64,000 nucleotides of DNA from Flavobacterium ammoniigenes (GCF_020886055.1 NZ_AP025184.1:1860001-1924000), one strand, 5' to 3'; shown: positions 1-10,065, counted from the stretch's first letter. The notes: generated from the sequence alone by a model not told the origin. Translations and numbers: made by a program.

Positions 1-4
1 AAAT

Positions 5-1255
5 ATGTTATTCGAAGATTTATCACTTTCAAAAAGTATTCAAAAAGCCGTCTATGAAGAAGGCTATACCCACCCTACTCCTATTCAAGAACAAGCTATA
101 CCTTTAGTTTTATCGGGTAGAGATGTAATTGGATGTGCTCAAACAGGTACAGGAAAAACAGCTGCATTTGCTATTCCAATTATTCATCAATTACACCGAA
201 TCGTTGGTTCATCAAAAAAAGCTAAGGAAATTAGAGCTTTAATTGTAACTCCAACACGTGAATTAGCTGTTCAAATAGGCCAGAATTTTGACACTTATGC
301 CAAATATACTAATCTAACTCAAATCACTCTTTTTGGGGGTGTCTCTCAAATTCCACAAGTAGACACCTTGAAAAAAGGGGTCGATGTGGTGATTGCAACT
401 CCTGGAAGATTATTGGATTTGCACAAACAGGGTTTTATCAATTTTGATCATTTACACACCTTAGTATTGGACGAAGCCGATCAAATGTTAGATATGGGTT
501 TTATCAATGATGTCAAGAAAATTGTGAAGCTTACGCCAAGTAACAGACAAACCTTATTATTCTCAGCAACAATGCCAATAGCGATCAGAGAATTAGCTGA
601 GATGTTTTTAAAGGACCCCGCAAAGGTGGAAGTTTCTCCCGTTTCGTCTACCGCTGAAAAAGTAGAACAACGCATTTATTTTGTAGAAAAAACAGAGAAA
701 AGAAACCTACTCTATCATTTAATTAACAATGAAAATCTATCGGATGTTTTAGTTTTTTCAAGAACAAAACACGGAGCTGATAATGTGGTAAAAGCCTTGC
801 GCAAAAACAATATAGCTGCTGAAGCGATACATGGTGACAAATCACAAAACGCTAGACAACGTGTTCTAGAAGCATTTAAAAATAAAGAAGTGGGGGTGCT
901 TGTAGCTACTGATATTGCTGCTCGTGGCATTGATATTGACCAATTGCCTTTTGTAATCAATTTTGATTTACCCAATATTCCTGAAACCTATGTTCACCGA
1001 ATCGGTCGAACCGGTCGTGCCGGAAATGGCGGAATTGCGATTTCATTTTGTAGTAAAGACGAAGAGCCATACTGGAAAGACATTCAGAAATTGATCAAAG
1101 TAGATGTGCAAACCATTACAGATCATCCTTATCCTTGGCACTCTGGAAGTCCTGCAGCTATTACAAATAAACCCAACAATTCGAATCGTAGTGGTGGTGC
1201 TCACAAATCAAGAAAATCAAACGCTTCCAAACAAAACAAAAAACGTTGGTATTAA
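5..1255 (+). CDS. rhlE: DEAD-box ATP-dependent RNA helicase, RhlE-type
   Basis: ATP-dependent RNA unwinding, in the family that acts on ribosome assembly and mRNA decay in the cytosol. The 416-residue product shows the full motif series: Q motif (TPIQEQA), motif I AQTGTGKT, PTRELA, TPGR, motif II DEAD (VLDEADQMLDMGF), SAT, ARGIDI and HRIGRTGR. A Ser/Asn/Lys-rich basic tail of about 40 residues ends the protein, as in RhlE-like proteins that use it to hold RNA. The ATG lies 4 bases from the window edge, so its promoter is not visible; the start fits the family. A palindromic terminator overlaps the stop codon. The family call is secure; the exact RhlE paralogue is inferred. Confidence 0.95.
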   Translation: MLFEDLSLSKSIQKAVYEEGYTHPTPIQEQAIPLVLSGRDVIGCAQTGTGKTAAFAIPIIHQLHRIVGSSKKAKEIRALIVTPTRELAVQIGQNFDTYAKYTNLTQITLFGGVSQIPQVDTLKKGVDVVIATPGRLLDLHKQGFINFDHLHTLVLDEADQMLDMGFINDVKKIVKLTPSNRQTLLFSATMPIAIRELAEMFLKDPAKVEVSPVSSTAEKVEQRIYFVEKTEKRNLLYHLINNENLSDVLVFSRTKHGADNVVKALRKNNIAAEAIHGDKSQNARQRVLEAFKNKEVGVLVATDIAARGIDIDQLPFVINFDLPNIPETYVHRIGRTGRAGNGGIAISFCSKDEEPYWKDIQKLIKVDVQTITDHPYPWHSGSPAAITNKPNNSNRSGGAHKSRKSNASKQNKKRWY

Positions 1256-1271
1256 TACCAACGTTTTTTTT
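1240..1271 (+). terminator. Palindromic terminator of the helicase gene
   Basis: A perfect 24-bp palindrome (AACGTTGGTATT and its complement) is followed by a T run. The helicase stop codon lies inside the stem, so coding sequence and terminator overlap. It could also end the convergent symporter gene. Confidence 0.85.
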
Positions 1272-1294
1272 ATGTAAAATGAATTGAAAACAGA

Positions 1295-2560
1295 TTAATT
1301 TCCTGCTTCAATTTTGTCTTCCCATTGCCCAACTACAGATGTAGCTAATGCATTTCCTAATACATTGGTTGCCGTTCTAAACATATCACAAAAGTGATCA
1401 ATTGGCAATATTAATGCAATCCCTTCAACTGGGATATCAAACATCCCACAAGTTGCAGCTACTACTACTAAACTCGCTCTTGGAACACCTGCAATTCCTT
1501 TACTAGTTAACATCAAAACAAGCAACATGGTGAATTGTGTTCCTAAATCTAAATCAATTCCATAGGCTTGCGCTATAAAAATACTAGCAAAAGTCATGTA
1601 CATCATACTTCCGTCTAGATTAAATGAATATCCCAAAGGCAACATGAAGGAAACAATTTTATCCTTTACTCCAAAACGTTCTAATTCTTCTGTTAATTTT
1701 GGAAATACTGCCTCGCTACTTGTAGTTCCAAAGGCAACTATTAACGGGCTTGAAATTCTTTTTAAAAGGGTTGACATTCTTGATTTTAAGAAGATATAGC
1801 CCACTAGAATAAGAACAGCCCATAATGATGAAATTCCGATTAAAAAAGATCCAAAATATTTGAAATAGGTAATCGCTAATTCTTGAAAATCACGAACGGC
1901 AAAAACACCCGCAATGGCACCAAATACACCAATAGGCGCAAACTTCATAACATAGTTTACCATTTTTAAAACAATATGTGAAGTTTTATCAAGTGCATTT
2001 ACAACTGGCTTAACTGACTCCCCAATAGCTGCTGCAGCTAATCCAAAAAAGATAGAGAAAATTACAATTTGTAAAATTTCATTAGTAGCCATTGCTTCAA
2101 AAATACTTTTGGGAACGATATGTTCAATGAAGTTTTCAAAAGATAGTGTGGTTGTTTTTGCAGTTACTTCTGAAGCGGCTGTCAAATCAACATTAGAAAG
2201 ATTTAATCCAACTCCTGGTTGCAAAATATTTACAAAAAACATACCTAACAATAAGGAAATAAAAGAGGCTGTAAAAAACCAACCTAAAGCTTTTCCTCCA
2301 ATACGACCAACAGCTTTGATATCTCCTAATTTAGCAATCCCTACCACAAGTGTAGTGAATACCAAAGGAGAAATTATCATTTGCACCAAACGAATAAAAA
2401 CGGTTGCCAGCATTTTTATTTTGCTACTGAAAGACTGGGCAATTTCATCCGTACAATTGGTATGGATAGCAATTCCTAAAACGGCCCCCACTATCATTGC
2501 AATTAAAATTTGTCCCGTAAGTCCAGATAAAAAGGACGGCTTATTAGTAGTTTCTTTCAT
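1295..2560 (-). CDS. Dicarboxylate/amino acid:cation symporter (SLC1/DAACS family)
   Basis: Inner-membrane secondary transporter that couples uptake of an acidic amino acid or C4-dicarboxylate to Na+ or H+. At 421 residues it has the usual family length, with about eight membrane segments. Visible signatures are the HP1 Ser-rich loop (TTSSEAVFPK), the NLDGSMMY sodium-site motif on TM7, the GIAGVPRAS HP2 loop, and the TM8 stretch DMFRTATNVLGN with the Asp, Arg, Thr and Asn that contact substrate in glutamate transporters. The last residue of that stretch is Asn where the archaeal glutamate transporter has Asp, so substrate and coupling ion cannot be assigned. The gene is monocistronic and convergent with the helicase. 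Confidence 0.9.
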   Translation of the reverse strand: MKETTNKPSFLSGLTGQILIAMIVGAVLGIAIHTNCTDEIAQSFSSKIKMLATVFIRLVQMIISPLVFTTLVVGIAKLGDIKAVGRIGGKALGWFFTASFISLLLGMFFVNILQPGVGLNLSNVDLTAASEVTAKTTTLSFENFIEHIVPKSIFEAMATNEILQIVIFSIFFGLAAAAIGESVKPVVNALDKTSHIVLKMVNYVMKFAPIGVFGAIAGVFAVRDFQELAITYFKYFGSFLIGISSLWAVLILVGYIFLKSRMSTLLKRISSPLIVAFGTTSSEAVFPKLTEELERFGVKDKIVSFMLPLGYSFNLDGSMMYMTFASIFIAQAYGIDLDLGTQFTMLLVLMLTSKGIAGVPRASLVVVAATCGMFDIPVEGIALILPIDHFCDMFRTATNVLGNALATSVVGQWEDKIEAGN

Positions 2561-2579
2561 TTTGGTTTTGGTTTTTGGT

Positions 2580-2655
2580 TAGCCCTGATGGAAGCGGCAT
2601 ACTTTAACAGCGGGGTTCGCTGGTAAAGATATAGCGTACAGCAGGAAATAGCTCC
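2580..2655. repeat. Dispersed hairpin repeat, copy 1
   Basis: Conserved arms TAGCCCTGATGGAAGCGGCA and GATATAGCGTACAGCAGGAA enclose a variable stem-loop (CTTTA, A, CAGCG paired with CGCTG, G, TAAAG). The same arms occur in inverted orientation three times in the RHS locus (51628-51704, 55492-55568, 57878-57954) with a different loop, so this is a dispersed element of the genome. Here it lies between the symporter and aroC. Confidence 0.7.
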
Positions 2656-2657
2656 TA

Positions 2658-3722
2658 TTATTTTGAATAGGTTTTGTTTAACAAATGAAAATCGGCCAAA
2701 ACAATGGCAGCCATTGCTTCTACAATAGGAACTGCACGAGGAACCACACAAGGATCGTGACGCCCTTTACCAGTCATTTCAGTAATATTTCCTTTATTAT
2801 CTAAAGATTCTTGTTTTTGCATAATAGTGGCAACTGGTTTGAAGGCTACTCGAAAATAAATATCCATACCGTTACTAATTCCGCCTTGGATTCCTCCAGA
2901 AAGATTCGTTTTAGTCGTTCCATCTTCGAGATACAAATCATTGTGATCGCTTCCTTTCATTTCGGCACCACAAAAACCACTTCCAAATTCAAATCCTTTA
3001 ACGGCATTAATCGAAAGCATGGCTTTACCAAGTTCAGCATGGAGTTTATCAAAAACAGGTTCTCCTAATCCAACAGGTACATTTTGAATCACACAAGTTA
3101 CAACACCACCAACGGTATCACCTTGCTTGCGAATTTCACGAATGTATTCTTCCATTTTAGCTGCTGAATCGGCATCAGGACAACGAACGGGATTGCTTTC
3201 AATTTTGGAGAAATCTAATTCTTGGTATTTCTTGTCTAAATGAATATGACCCACTGAGGATACAAAAGCATTGATTTTTATTTTGGGTAACATTTGCTTT
3301 GCAATGGCTCCTGCTACTACTCTACTTGCCGTTTCACGAGCAGAACTTCTTCCGCCTCCTCGATAATCTCTAAAACCATATTTTTGGTCGTACACATAAT
3401 CGGCATGACTTGGTCTGTAATTGTCTTTTATGTGAGAATAATCGTCTGACTTTTGATTGGTATTCGGTATGATAAAACCAATTGGTGTGCCCGTTGTTTT
3501 TCCTTCAAAAATACCTGAAAGAAATTGCACATCGTCTGGTTCTTTACGTTGGGTTACAATAGCGGATTGTCCTGGTTTTCTTCGAGACATCTCTAATTGA
3601 ACTGCTTCTAAGTCAATCGTAATACCTGGAGGACATCCGTCAATAATTCCGCCTAAAGCTTCTCCATGTGACTCTCCAAAAGTAGTAATTCTAAATAGTG
3701 TGCCGTAGCTATTTCCTGCCAT
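2658..3722 (-). CDS. aroC: Chorismate synthase
   Basis: Converts 5-enolpyruvylshikimate-3-phosphate to chorismate using reduced FMN, the last shared step of aromatic amino acid synthesis, in the cytosol. The 354-residue protein has the N-terminal signature [19 protein letters not shown], the RKEPDDV segment, the RPSHADY motif and the [10 protein letters not shown] loop, all typical of the monofunctional enzyme, which lacks an NADPH:flavin oxidoreductase activity. Start ATG at 3722. It stands alone here, with a dispersed hairpin repeat directly downstream rather than other shikimate genes. Confidence 0.97.
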   Translation of the reverse strand: MAGNSYGTLFRITTFGESHGEALGGIIDGCPPGITIDLEAVQLEMSRRKPGQSAIVTQRKEPDDVQFLSGIFEGKTTGTPIGFIIPNTNQKSDDYSHIKDNYRPSHADYVYDQKYGFRDYRGGGRSSARETASRVVAGAIAKQMLPKIKINAFVSSVGHIHLDKKYQELDFSKIESNPVRCPDADSAAKMEEYIREIRKQGDTVGGVVTCVIQNVPVGLGEPVFDKLHAELGKAMLSINAVKGFEFGSGFCGAEMKGSDHNDLYLEDGTTKTNLSGGIQGGISNGMDIYFRVAFKPVATIMQKQESLDNKGNITEMTGKGRHDPCVVPRAVPIVEAMAAIVLADFHLLNKTYSK

Positions 3723-3849
3723 TGTAATTAGTTTTGAACAAAAGTACCATTTTAGTTTAAAGTTTAAAAATTTAAGGTTTAAAGATTTACACTACCCCAT
3801 TGAATTTCGTTTTGAGAATCATAAAACTAGATGGAAAACTACTAGCTAT

Positions 3850-3879
3850 TAAAAAAGCCACTTAAAAGTGGCTTTTTTA
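3850..3879 (-). terminator. Rho-independent terminator of bshA
   Basis: The hairpin AAGCCACTT with its complement AAGTGGCTT is flanked by A and T runs, directly after the bshA stop codon. The symmetric A/T runs would allow bidirectional termination. Confidence 0.85.
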
Positions 3880-3882
3880 ATA

Positions 3883-5016
3883 TTATGAATATTTAGCAAT
3901 GGCTCTTTGGTATAAATCTTCGTATAGTGGTAGAATTTTTTTAATATCAAATTGCTGGGCAGTAATTAGAGCATTTTTCTTAAACTCAGATAATGCATCA
4001 TCGTCTTTTAAAATTTTCATCGCATTTTTGGCCATGCCGTCAACATCACCTACTTCGCTTAAATAACCTGAAAAACCGTCTTTATTAACTTCAGGCAATC
4101 CACCTGCATTACTCGATATTACTGGTACGCCACACGCCATGGCTTCAAGTGCTACCAATCCAAAACTTTCGGTTTTTGAGGGTAATAAGAATAAATCAGT
4201 TTGGCATAAAATGGTGTCAATCTCATTACTGTTGCCAAAGAAAATTACTTTATCCTGAATTCCTAATTCGCGACATAAATGCTCTGCTTTTTCTTTTTCT
4301 GGACCCTCACCTACCATCATTAATTTGGCCGGAATTTCCTTTTGAATCTTGTTGAAAATTGCAATGATATCTGGTATACGTTTGACTTTTCTAAAATTAC
4401 TTATGTGCGTAATAATACGTTCCTCGTCATTGGCCATAACCGAACGTTGACAAGGAGATTTATCTTCTTTCTTGATTTTATCCAATTCAATAAAATTCGG
4501 AATGACTTGAATTTCATTTTTAATATTGAATAATTTGAGAGTATCGTCTTTCAAACTTTGCGAAACAGAAGTTACAAAATCAGACTTATTAATGCTAAAA
4601 GTAACTGCTGGTTTGTAAAATGGGTGATTCCCTACCAGAGTAATATCGGTTCCGTGAAGTGTCGTTACCATAGGGATATCAATTCCTTCGTCCTTTAGCA
4701 TTTGCTTAGCCATATAGCCCGCATAAGCATGAGGGATAGCATAATGAACGTGTAAAACTTCAATTTTATACAATTTTACCATGTCTACTAATTTGCTAGA
4801 CAAGGCCAATTCATAAGGTTGGTAATGGAATAATGGATATTCAGGAACGTTAACTTCGTGATAATGAACGTTCGGATTTAAGAGTGCCAAACGTACGGGT
4901 TGACTATAGGTTATAAAATGAATTTCGTGACCACGTCGAGCTAATTCAAGACCTAATTCGGTAGCCACAACTCCACTTCCACCAAATGTGGGATAACATA
5001 CGATTGCAATTCTCAT
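3883..5016 (-). CDS. bshA: N-acetyl-alpha-D-glucosaminyl L-malate synthase (bacillithiol synthesis)
   Basis: GT4-family retaining glycosyltransferase that joins UDP-GlcNAc to L-malate, the first step of bacillithiol, the low-molecular-weight thiol of many Bacteroidota and Firmicutes. The 377 residues form two Rossmann domains: the N-terminal GGSGVVATELG loop, HVHYAIPHA and TTLHGTDIT in domain one, and the C-terminal nucleotide-binding segment SKTESFGLVALEAMACGVPV with the E(x7)E pattern of GT4 enzymes. Length and motifs fit BshA better than other GT4 proteins. Other bacillithiol genes (bshB, bshC) are not in this window. Start ATG at 5016. Confidence 0.92.
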   Translation of the reverse strand: MRIAIVCYPTFGGSGVVATELGLELARRGHEIHFITYSQPVRLALLNPNVHYHEVNVPEYPLFHYQPYELALSSKLVDMVKLYKIEVLHVHYAIPHAYAGYMAKQMLKDEGIDIPMVTTLHGTDITLVGNHPFYKPAVTFSINKSDFVTSVSQSLKDDTLKLFNIKNEIQVIPNFIELDKIKKEDKSPCQRSVMANDEERIITHISNFRKVKRIPDIIAIFNKIQKEIPAKLMMVGEGPEKEKAEHLCRELGIQDKVIFFGNSNEIDTILCQTDLFLLPSKTESFGLVALEAMACGVPVISSNAGGLPEVNKDGFSGYLSEVGDVDGMAKNAMKILKDDDALSEFKKNALITAQQFDIKKILPLYEDLYQRAIAKYS

Positions 5017-5080
5017 TGGTATAATTTAAGAATACGAATTTACAGAAATAAAGGCGGTTTCTACTTAATGCAGAAAGAAA

Positions 5081-5683
5081 TTAATAATTATTCTTCTCTC
5101 GTTTTTTATTTAGCCATTGGATGGCTTTTTGGGTGAGAAAAGCAGAACCGCTTCCAACCAAAGCTCCAACAAGAACATCAGAAGGATAATGGACCCCCAA
5201 ATGCATACGAGAATACCCAACCGAACTTGCCCAAACAAAGGAAGGTACCACTACATACCATTTAGGAAAAGCCAAACTTAATGAAGTCGCCGTTGCAAAT
5301 GCTGAAGAGGTATGACCAGAAGGCATAGAATAACTTCCTTCTACCGATAAAGGTTGAATTGATGGATGAGTTACATACGGTCTATCTCTTTTAATAATTG
5401 ATTTTGATGCAATTGTAACAAAAGCAGAAGCCAAAAAAGTCTCGCCTATAAATAGTGCTTTTTGTTTTATTACTGAATCTTTTTGAATTAAACCAATAGA
5501 ATACATTACCACGGGAGTGGCAAAACTAAGCGGCACGGCTGTATTTGTAATTAATTTAAAGGTAGGATCAAAAGCCGAATTTCTGTTGACATTGATTTTA
5601 GTTAAAATGTCAATGTCAATGTTTTGAGCACTAACAACAAAAAAACTCATCAAGAAAAAAATAGTACAACTTAATTTATTCAT
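5081..5683 (-). CDS. PAP2-family phosphatase with signal peptide
   Basis: Membrane-associated phosphatase of the PAP2/vanadium chloroperoxidase fold; family members remove phosphate from undecaprenyl diphosphate or phosphatidate on the periplasmic face. The 200-residue protein starts with a signal peptide or TM (about residues 1-19), and the three catalytic motifs are intact: KRDRP, PSGHTSS and SRMHLGVHYPSDV. The exact lipid substrate cannot be read. It starts 5 bases after the stop of the upstream GH3/beta-lactamase gene, so the two are probably cotranscribed. Confidence 0.88.
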   Translation of the reverse strand: MNKLSCTIFFLMSFFVVSAQNIDIDILTKINVNRNSAFDPTFKLITNTAVPLSFATPVVMYSIGLIQKDSVIKQKALFIGETFLASAFVTIASKSIIKRDRPYVTHPSIQPLSVEGSYSMPSGHTSSAFATATSLSLAFPKWYVVVPSFVWASSVGYSRMHLGVHYPSDVLVGALVGSGSAFLTQKAIQWLNKKREKNNY

Positions 5684-5688
5684 TTCAA

Positions 5689-8600
5689 CTATTTTATAAT
5701 GGCTTCATTAATAATTCTTTGAATGTCTTCGCGAATGTGTTCTTTAGATATAGTATTAATCGGATTCGTTGGATAGGTTCTATTGGACAGAAATACATAC
5801 ACAATTTCAGTAACTGGATCGGCCCAAGCCATTGTTCCTGTGAAACCGGTATGGCCAAAACTTGATGAAGAAACACAACCACAAGTGGGACTATCTCCAG
5901 TCAATTGAGGTTTATCAAAACCTAAACCTCTTCGATTTCCTTCTGAACAATAATAACAACTGTTAAAATCATCAAAGGTTTTCTCAGAAAAAAATTGTTG
6001 GTTACCATAATTCCCTTTTTGCAAATACAGCTGCATTATTTTGGCAACATCCATAGCATTTGAAAAAACACCGGCGTGACCAGCAACTCCTCCTTCTAGT
6101 GCGGCAGCCATGTCGTGCACATAACCTTGAATGGTTTGATAACGAAAATACGAATCCACTTCGGTAGGCGCTATTCGATTTTTATCCATTTTTTGCAAAG
6201 GATTATAAAGAGTGTTATTAGCACCAATAGGTTTAAAGAATTGTTCTGTTGCCAAAACATCCAGAGAAACTCCAGTGGCTTTTTCCAGATAATTACCCAA
6301 AATGATAAAGGTAAAATCACTGTATTTGTATTCTTTTTTTAAAGACAACTTACTATCTACAATCATTTTCATAATGGTATCATGATAATCATTTCGAATG
6401 AACAAACTATCGGCTACTTGTTTTGAGAATTGGGAATCGGCAATTTTTCTATAGTATTTTGCCAAAGGTTTTTCCTTGGTATCCAATGTTGCTTTGTAAA
6501 ACGGAATCCAAGAAACTAAACCCGCAGAATGAGTAAGTAACTCTTTGAAATGAATATTTTTTTTATCTGAATTAGCAAATAGAGGTACCATTTCTGCTAA
6601 AGTTGTGTTCAGATTAATCTTTTGTTGATCGTATTGTTGCATTACATTAGGAAGTGTACCCACAATCTTACTTACAGATGCGATATCAAAAATGGTTTCG
6701 TTAGTTACTTTGGTATCGGAATCATAGGTGTAATTACCGAAAGCCTTTTGATAAATAACTTTCCCTTTTCTTGCAACCAAAACTTGTATTCCAGGAGCCA
6801 TTTTCTCGCGGATTGCTTTTTGTGCAATGGTTTCAATTTGAGCTAATTTTTCGGAACTCATCGCCACATTCTCGGGAGTTGTAAAACCTAATCTATTCAT
6901 TTTAATAGTAGAAAGTCCCTCATTAACTTGAAACGAATCATTTATAGAAACAGGCAATTTTCCTTTGGCTTCAATTGCACCAAATACCAGTTCAGCACTA
7001 ACTTCTTGCGCCACATCATTATTTTGATAGGAAACAATTAATCCTTCAATGTCGTCAAAATTGGTTATTGGCAATAATGAATATGGTTTTGCAAAAACAT
7101 CCAAAATGACGGTATTATTGATTGCAATTTTTTGAAGCCATTCTTTTTCGGTAGCTGTAAAATCATTATTCTTCCAGGGCTTGTCTGCTTTGTGATAGCC
7201 AATAATTACTGTAGAAAACTCTTTTAATTTTAGGTTCAAACTATCAATTGTAGCGGCACTAACTTCAGTAACTTCTGTGTATTTTTTTAGTGTTGAAACA
7301 AATTTAGTATTGTAATCATCACCCAATTTAACATAGGCGATCTTTTGAGTATTCAGATCTTTAATTGGTAAAATAGTACGATCATTTTTCAAAACCGTTA
7401 TGGCATTTTCATACAAACGGTATTGCAAAGCCTCATTGGCAAGCGGATTAATATCCTTGATTAGATTTGAAATTGCTATTGGTTTAAATGTGTTCAAACC
7501 AGCTTTGTATTTGTATTTTAATATCTTTTTTACCGATTGTTCCAAACGTTCTTCAGAGACGATTTTATCTTCATAGGCTTTTATAATTGTTTCTATGCCA
7601 ATTGGAACGTTCTCAGAAAAAAGCAAAATATCATTACCAGCAAGAAAGGCATCTAATTCAACGTCACCTGGTTTTTTAAACTTGCTAACCCCTTTCATAT
7701 TCAGAGCATCTGTAAAAATTAATCCGTCAAATTTTAACTCTTTTTGCAACAAATTAGTAACTACATTATACGAAGTTGAAGTTGGATAATTTTGACGAAA
7801 TTCTAAACTAGGAACATCCAAATGCGCTACCATAACAGAAACTAATCCTTCATCTATAATTTTATTATAAGGATACAGTTCTACTTTATCTAAATGTTCT
7901 TTGGAAAAAGAGAGTGTAGGTAAGCCTAAATGAGAATCAATAGACGTATCCCCATGACCTGGAAAATGTTTTCCAGTTGAAAAGACACCTTGCTTTTGAA
8001 CCCCCTTCATTAAAGCAATTGCTTTTTCGGTTACATTAAATTTATTCTCACCAAAAGATCGGTTGCCAATGATTGGATTTTTAGGATTGGTATTGATGTC
8101 TAAAACGGGGGCAAAATTAAAATGAACGCCCATTCTACGACTTTCTTTACCCATTAACTCTCCAACATTTTCAATAAGATTTAGGTCTTTGATAGCTCCC
8201 AAGGTCATGTTCCAAGGATAACGATAGGTAGAATCCAAACGCATGCTCAAACCCCATTCGGCATCAATACCTACGAACAAAGGAATTTTAGATTTAGCTT
8301 GGTAACGATTGGTCAAATTCGCTTGACGCAAAGGACCGCCTTGAAAAAAAATGACACCACCAATTTTCTGGTCTTTAATTAATTTTTCAATAGTATTTAT
8401 GTGGTTACTATCTTTGTTGGAATACGCAGCAACCATAAACAATTGACCCACTTTTTCTTGTAACGTCATTTGGTTGTAGATACTATCAGCCCAATGAGTT
8501 TCGGCTTCTGAATCTTTGAAAAAGTTTTTCCTTGCTGATTTTTCTTGAGGAATATATACCTCTTCAAAATCAGAAATTTCAGGTTTATTTAATAGAATTG

Positions 8601-8700
8601 GTGTAGGCGAAATAAACGTACTTTGAATAGTTCCACAATTGGAAACCATAAGAAGTAATAAAAAAGAAAGTACAATTTTAGTAAAGAACGTTTTCATCAA
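5689..8700 (-). CDS. GH3 beta-N-acetylhexosaminidase-like/serine hydrolase fusion lipoprotein
   Basis: A 1003-residue two-enzyme lipoprotein. Residues 1-22 are a signal peptide ending in a lipobox-like VSNC. Residues about 65-400 are a GH3 domain with the NagZ-type motif KHFPGHGDTSIDSH and the nucleophile segment FTDALNMKG; a GH3 C-terminal-like domain follows to about 600. The last 400 residues are a class C beta-lactamase/PBP-like fold with SVSK (SxxK), YSD in place of YxN, and GHTG in place of KTG. The architecture points to muropeptide trimming at the cell surface or periplasm, although the acceptor of the hydrolase half is unknown. This fusion is common in Bacteroidota. A PAP2 gene follows within 5 bases. 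Confidence 0.88.
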   Translation of the reverse strand: MMKTFFTKIVLSFLLLLMVSNCGTIQSTFISPTPILLNKPEISDFEEVYIPQEKSARKNFFKDSEAETHWADSIYNQMTLQEKVGQLFMVAAYSNKDSNHINTIEKLIKDQKIGGVIFFQGGPLRQANLTNRYQAKSKIPLFVGIDAEWGLSMRLDSTYRYPWNMTLGAIKDLNLIENVGELMGKESRRMGVHFNFAPVLDINTNPKNPIIGNRSFGENKFNVTEKAIALMKGVQKQGVFSTGKHFPGHGDTSIDSHLGLPTLSFSKEHLDKVELYPYNKIIDEGLVSVMVAHLDVPSLEFRQNYPTSTSYNVVTNLLQKELKFDGLIFTDALNMKGVSKFKKPGDVELDAFLAGNDILLFSENVPIGIETIIKAYEDKIVSEERLEQSVKKILKYKYKAGLNTFKPIAISNLIKDINPLANEALQYRLYENAITVLKNDRTILPIKDLNTQKIAYVKLGDDYNTKFVSTLKKYTEVTEVSAATIDSLNLKLKEFSTVIIGYHKADKPWKNNDFTATEKEWLQKIAINNTVILDVFAKPYSLLPITNFDDIEGLIVSYQNNDVAQEVSAELVFGAIEAKGKLPVSINDSFQVNEGLSTIKMNRLGFTTPENVAMSSEKLAQIETIAQKAIREKMAPGIQVLVARKGKVIYQKAFGNYTYDSDTKVTNETIFDIASVSKIVGTLPNVMQQYDQQKINLNTTLAEMVPLFANSDKKNIHFKELLTHSAGLVSWIPFYKATLDTKEKPLAKYYRKIADSQFSKQVADSLFIRNDYHDTIMKMIVDSKLSLKKEYKYSDFTFIILGNYLEKATGVSLDVLATEQFFKPIGANNTLYNPLQKMDKNRIAPTEVDSYFRYQTIQGYVHDMAAALEGGVAGHAGVFSNAMDVAKIMQLYLQKGNYGNQQFFSEKTFDDFNSCYYCSEGNRRGLGFDKPQLTGDSPTCGCVSSSSFGHTGFTGTMAWADPVTEIVYVFLSNRTYPTNPINTISKEHIREDIQRIINEAIIK

Positions 8701-8707
8701 TTGAGTA

Positions 8708-9190
8708 TTAAAAAAAACGGCTGTGCCAACTATCTAAAGCTGGAACTTCCCAGGAGTCATTAAATTCTTCGATAGTATTGATCAAATTATTGAAAACAAT
8801 CGTGTTTTCAGTAACTGCCTTATCTTTTACCATTTTTTTAAAATCAATCAAAGGTTTGTGGGCAATATGCTCGCCTAATTTGAAGGTCACATTCATTTTA
8901 TCTAACAAATCAACGCTGTATTTCTTTTCTAAACTTTGAATAAACTCAACCGAAGCATCAATCGAACAACCGGTTGCATTTTGAACCTCTTGATTGACAG
9001 CCAAAATAATAAAACGATTGTATTTCAATTGGTAAGAGGATTCCAAACTTGTACCATGCGCCGCCCAGTATTGAAGAAATGCCTGTAAAGCAGTTTCGAT
9101 TTCGGTCATTTCATCATCCGAAAATTTTCTATTGGATTGGTAAATCCAAATTCTAGACTCTTCGGGTAAACTTTCAAATGGAACGTACAT
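8708..9190 (-). CDS. Conserved Bacteroidota protein of unknown function
   Basis: A 160-residue soluble acidic protein beginning MYVPFESLPEESRIWIYQS. I recognise it as a conserved flavobacterial protein that databases often label ABC transporter ATPase, but no Walker A, Walker B or ABC signature is present, so I do not accept that label. There is no signal peptide or TM. It lies between the Fe-S protein gene (34 bp upstream on the minus strand) and the GH3 lipoprotein gene (7 bp downstream), so it is probably read in the same transcript. Function unknown. Confidence 0.75.
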   Translation of the reverse strand: MYVPFESLPEESRIWIYQSNRKFSDDEMTEIETALQAFLQYWAAHGTSLESSYQLKYNRFIILAVNQEVQNATGCSIDASVEFIQSLEKKYSVDLLDKMNVTFKLGEHIAHKPLIDFKKMVKDKAVTENTIVFNNLINTIEEFNDSWEVPALDSWHSRFF

Positions 9191-9224
9191 AATACAATTG
9201 TATTGAGTTAATTAGTATACTTTT

Positions 9225-10016
9225 TTATAAATCTTGTGCATTAGCAATCAGTTCTGCAATATCCAGTACCTTCACTTCGCTTTCTTTTTCTTTATTTTTA
9301 ATTCCATCTGTCATCATGGTATTACAAAATGGGCAACCTGCTGCAATAATATCGGGTTGTGTTTCTAGAGCATCTTCAGTTCGTTCAATATTGATTTCTT
9401 TGGAACCAGCTTCCGCATCTTTAAACATTTGAGCCCCACCCGCTCCACAACACAAACCGTTCGCTTTGGAACGTTTCATTTCAATTAATTCAACGTCTAG
9501 CTTCTGAATTAAATCTCTAGGCGCTTCGTAAATTTTATTGGCACGACCCAAATAACAGGGATCGTGAAATGTGATTTTTTTGCCTTTAAATTGTCCTCCT
9601 TCAATAGTCAAACGTCCTTGATCCAATAAGGACTTTAAAAATTCGGTGTGGTGAACTACTTCATATTTTCCTCCTAATTCTGGATATTCATTTTTTAAGG
9701 TATTAAAACAATGTGGACAGGCTGTAACTATTTTCTTGGCTTCATAAGCATTAAGCACTTCGATGTTCATCATGGCTTGCATTTGGAACAAAAACTCATT
9801 CCCTGCTCTTTTAGCTGGGTCACCAGTACAACTTTCTTCAGCTCCTAAAACAGCAAATGATACATTGGCACGATTCAAAATACGCACAAATGCTTTGGTT
9901 ATTTTTTTAGCTCTATCGTCAAAACTACCTGCACAACCTACCCAAAACAATACTTCAGGTTGTTTTCCTTGAGCAAGCATTTCGGCCATTGTAGGTACTA
10001 CTAAATTTTCGGACAT
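9225..10016 (-). CDS. CCG-domain (Fe-S)-binding protein, HdrB/LutA-like
   Basis: A 263-residue cytosolic redox subunit with two cysteine-rich CCG-type repeats: the first includes CPHCFNTL and an upstream GCAGS, the second CYLGRAN, GLCCGAGG and GCPFCNTM. Such repeats hold the noncubane or [4Fe-4S] clusters of heterodisulfide reductase subunit B, GlpC and LutA. The next gene downstream on the minus strand does not continue the pathway, but the gene upstream (10066-11394) encodes a membrane ferredoxin-type subunit. Together they look like an HdrB/HdrC-like pair passing electrons to or from the quinone pool; the donor is unknown. Confidence 0.88.
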   Translation of the reverse strand: MSENLVVPTMAEMLAQGKQPEVLFWVGCAGSFDDRAKKITKAFVRILNRANVSFAVLGAEESCTGDPAKRAGNEFLFQMQAMMNIEVLNAYEAKKIVTACPHCFNTLKNEYPELGGKYEVVHHTEFLKSLLDQGRLTIEGGQFKGKKITFHDPCYLGRANKIYEAPRDLIQKLDVELIEMKRSKANGLCCGAGGAQMFKDAEAGSKEINIERTEDALETQPDIIAAGCPFCNTMMTDGIKNKEKESEVKVLDIAELIANAQDL

Positions 10017-10065
10017 GGTATCAATTTTATAATTAAGTTATTCTATTAATAATAGAAATTACTAT

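Noticed and set aside
2109..2582. 157-codon ORF on the + strand
   Set aside because: Shadow of the symporter gene; the SLC1 motifs are all on the minus strand.
8708..9190. Label ABC transporter ATPase
   Set aside because: No Walker A, Walker B or signature motif in the 160 residues; the name in databases seems to be a carried-over mistake.
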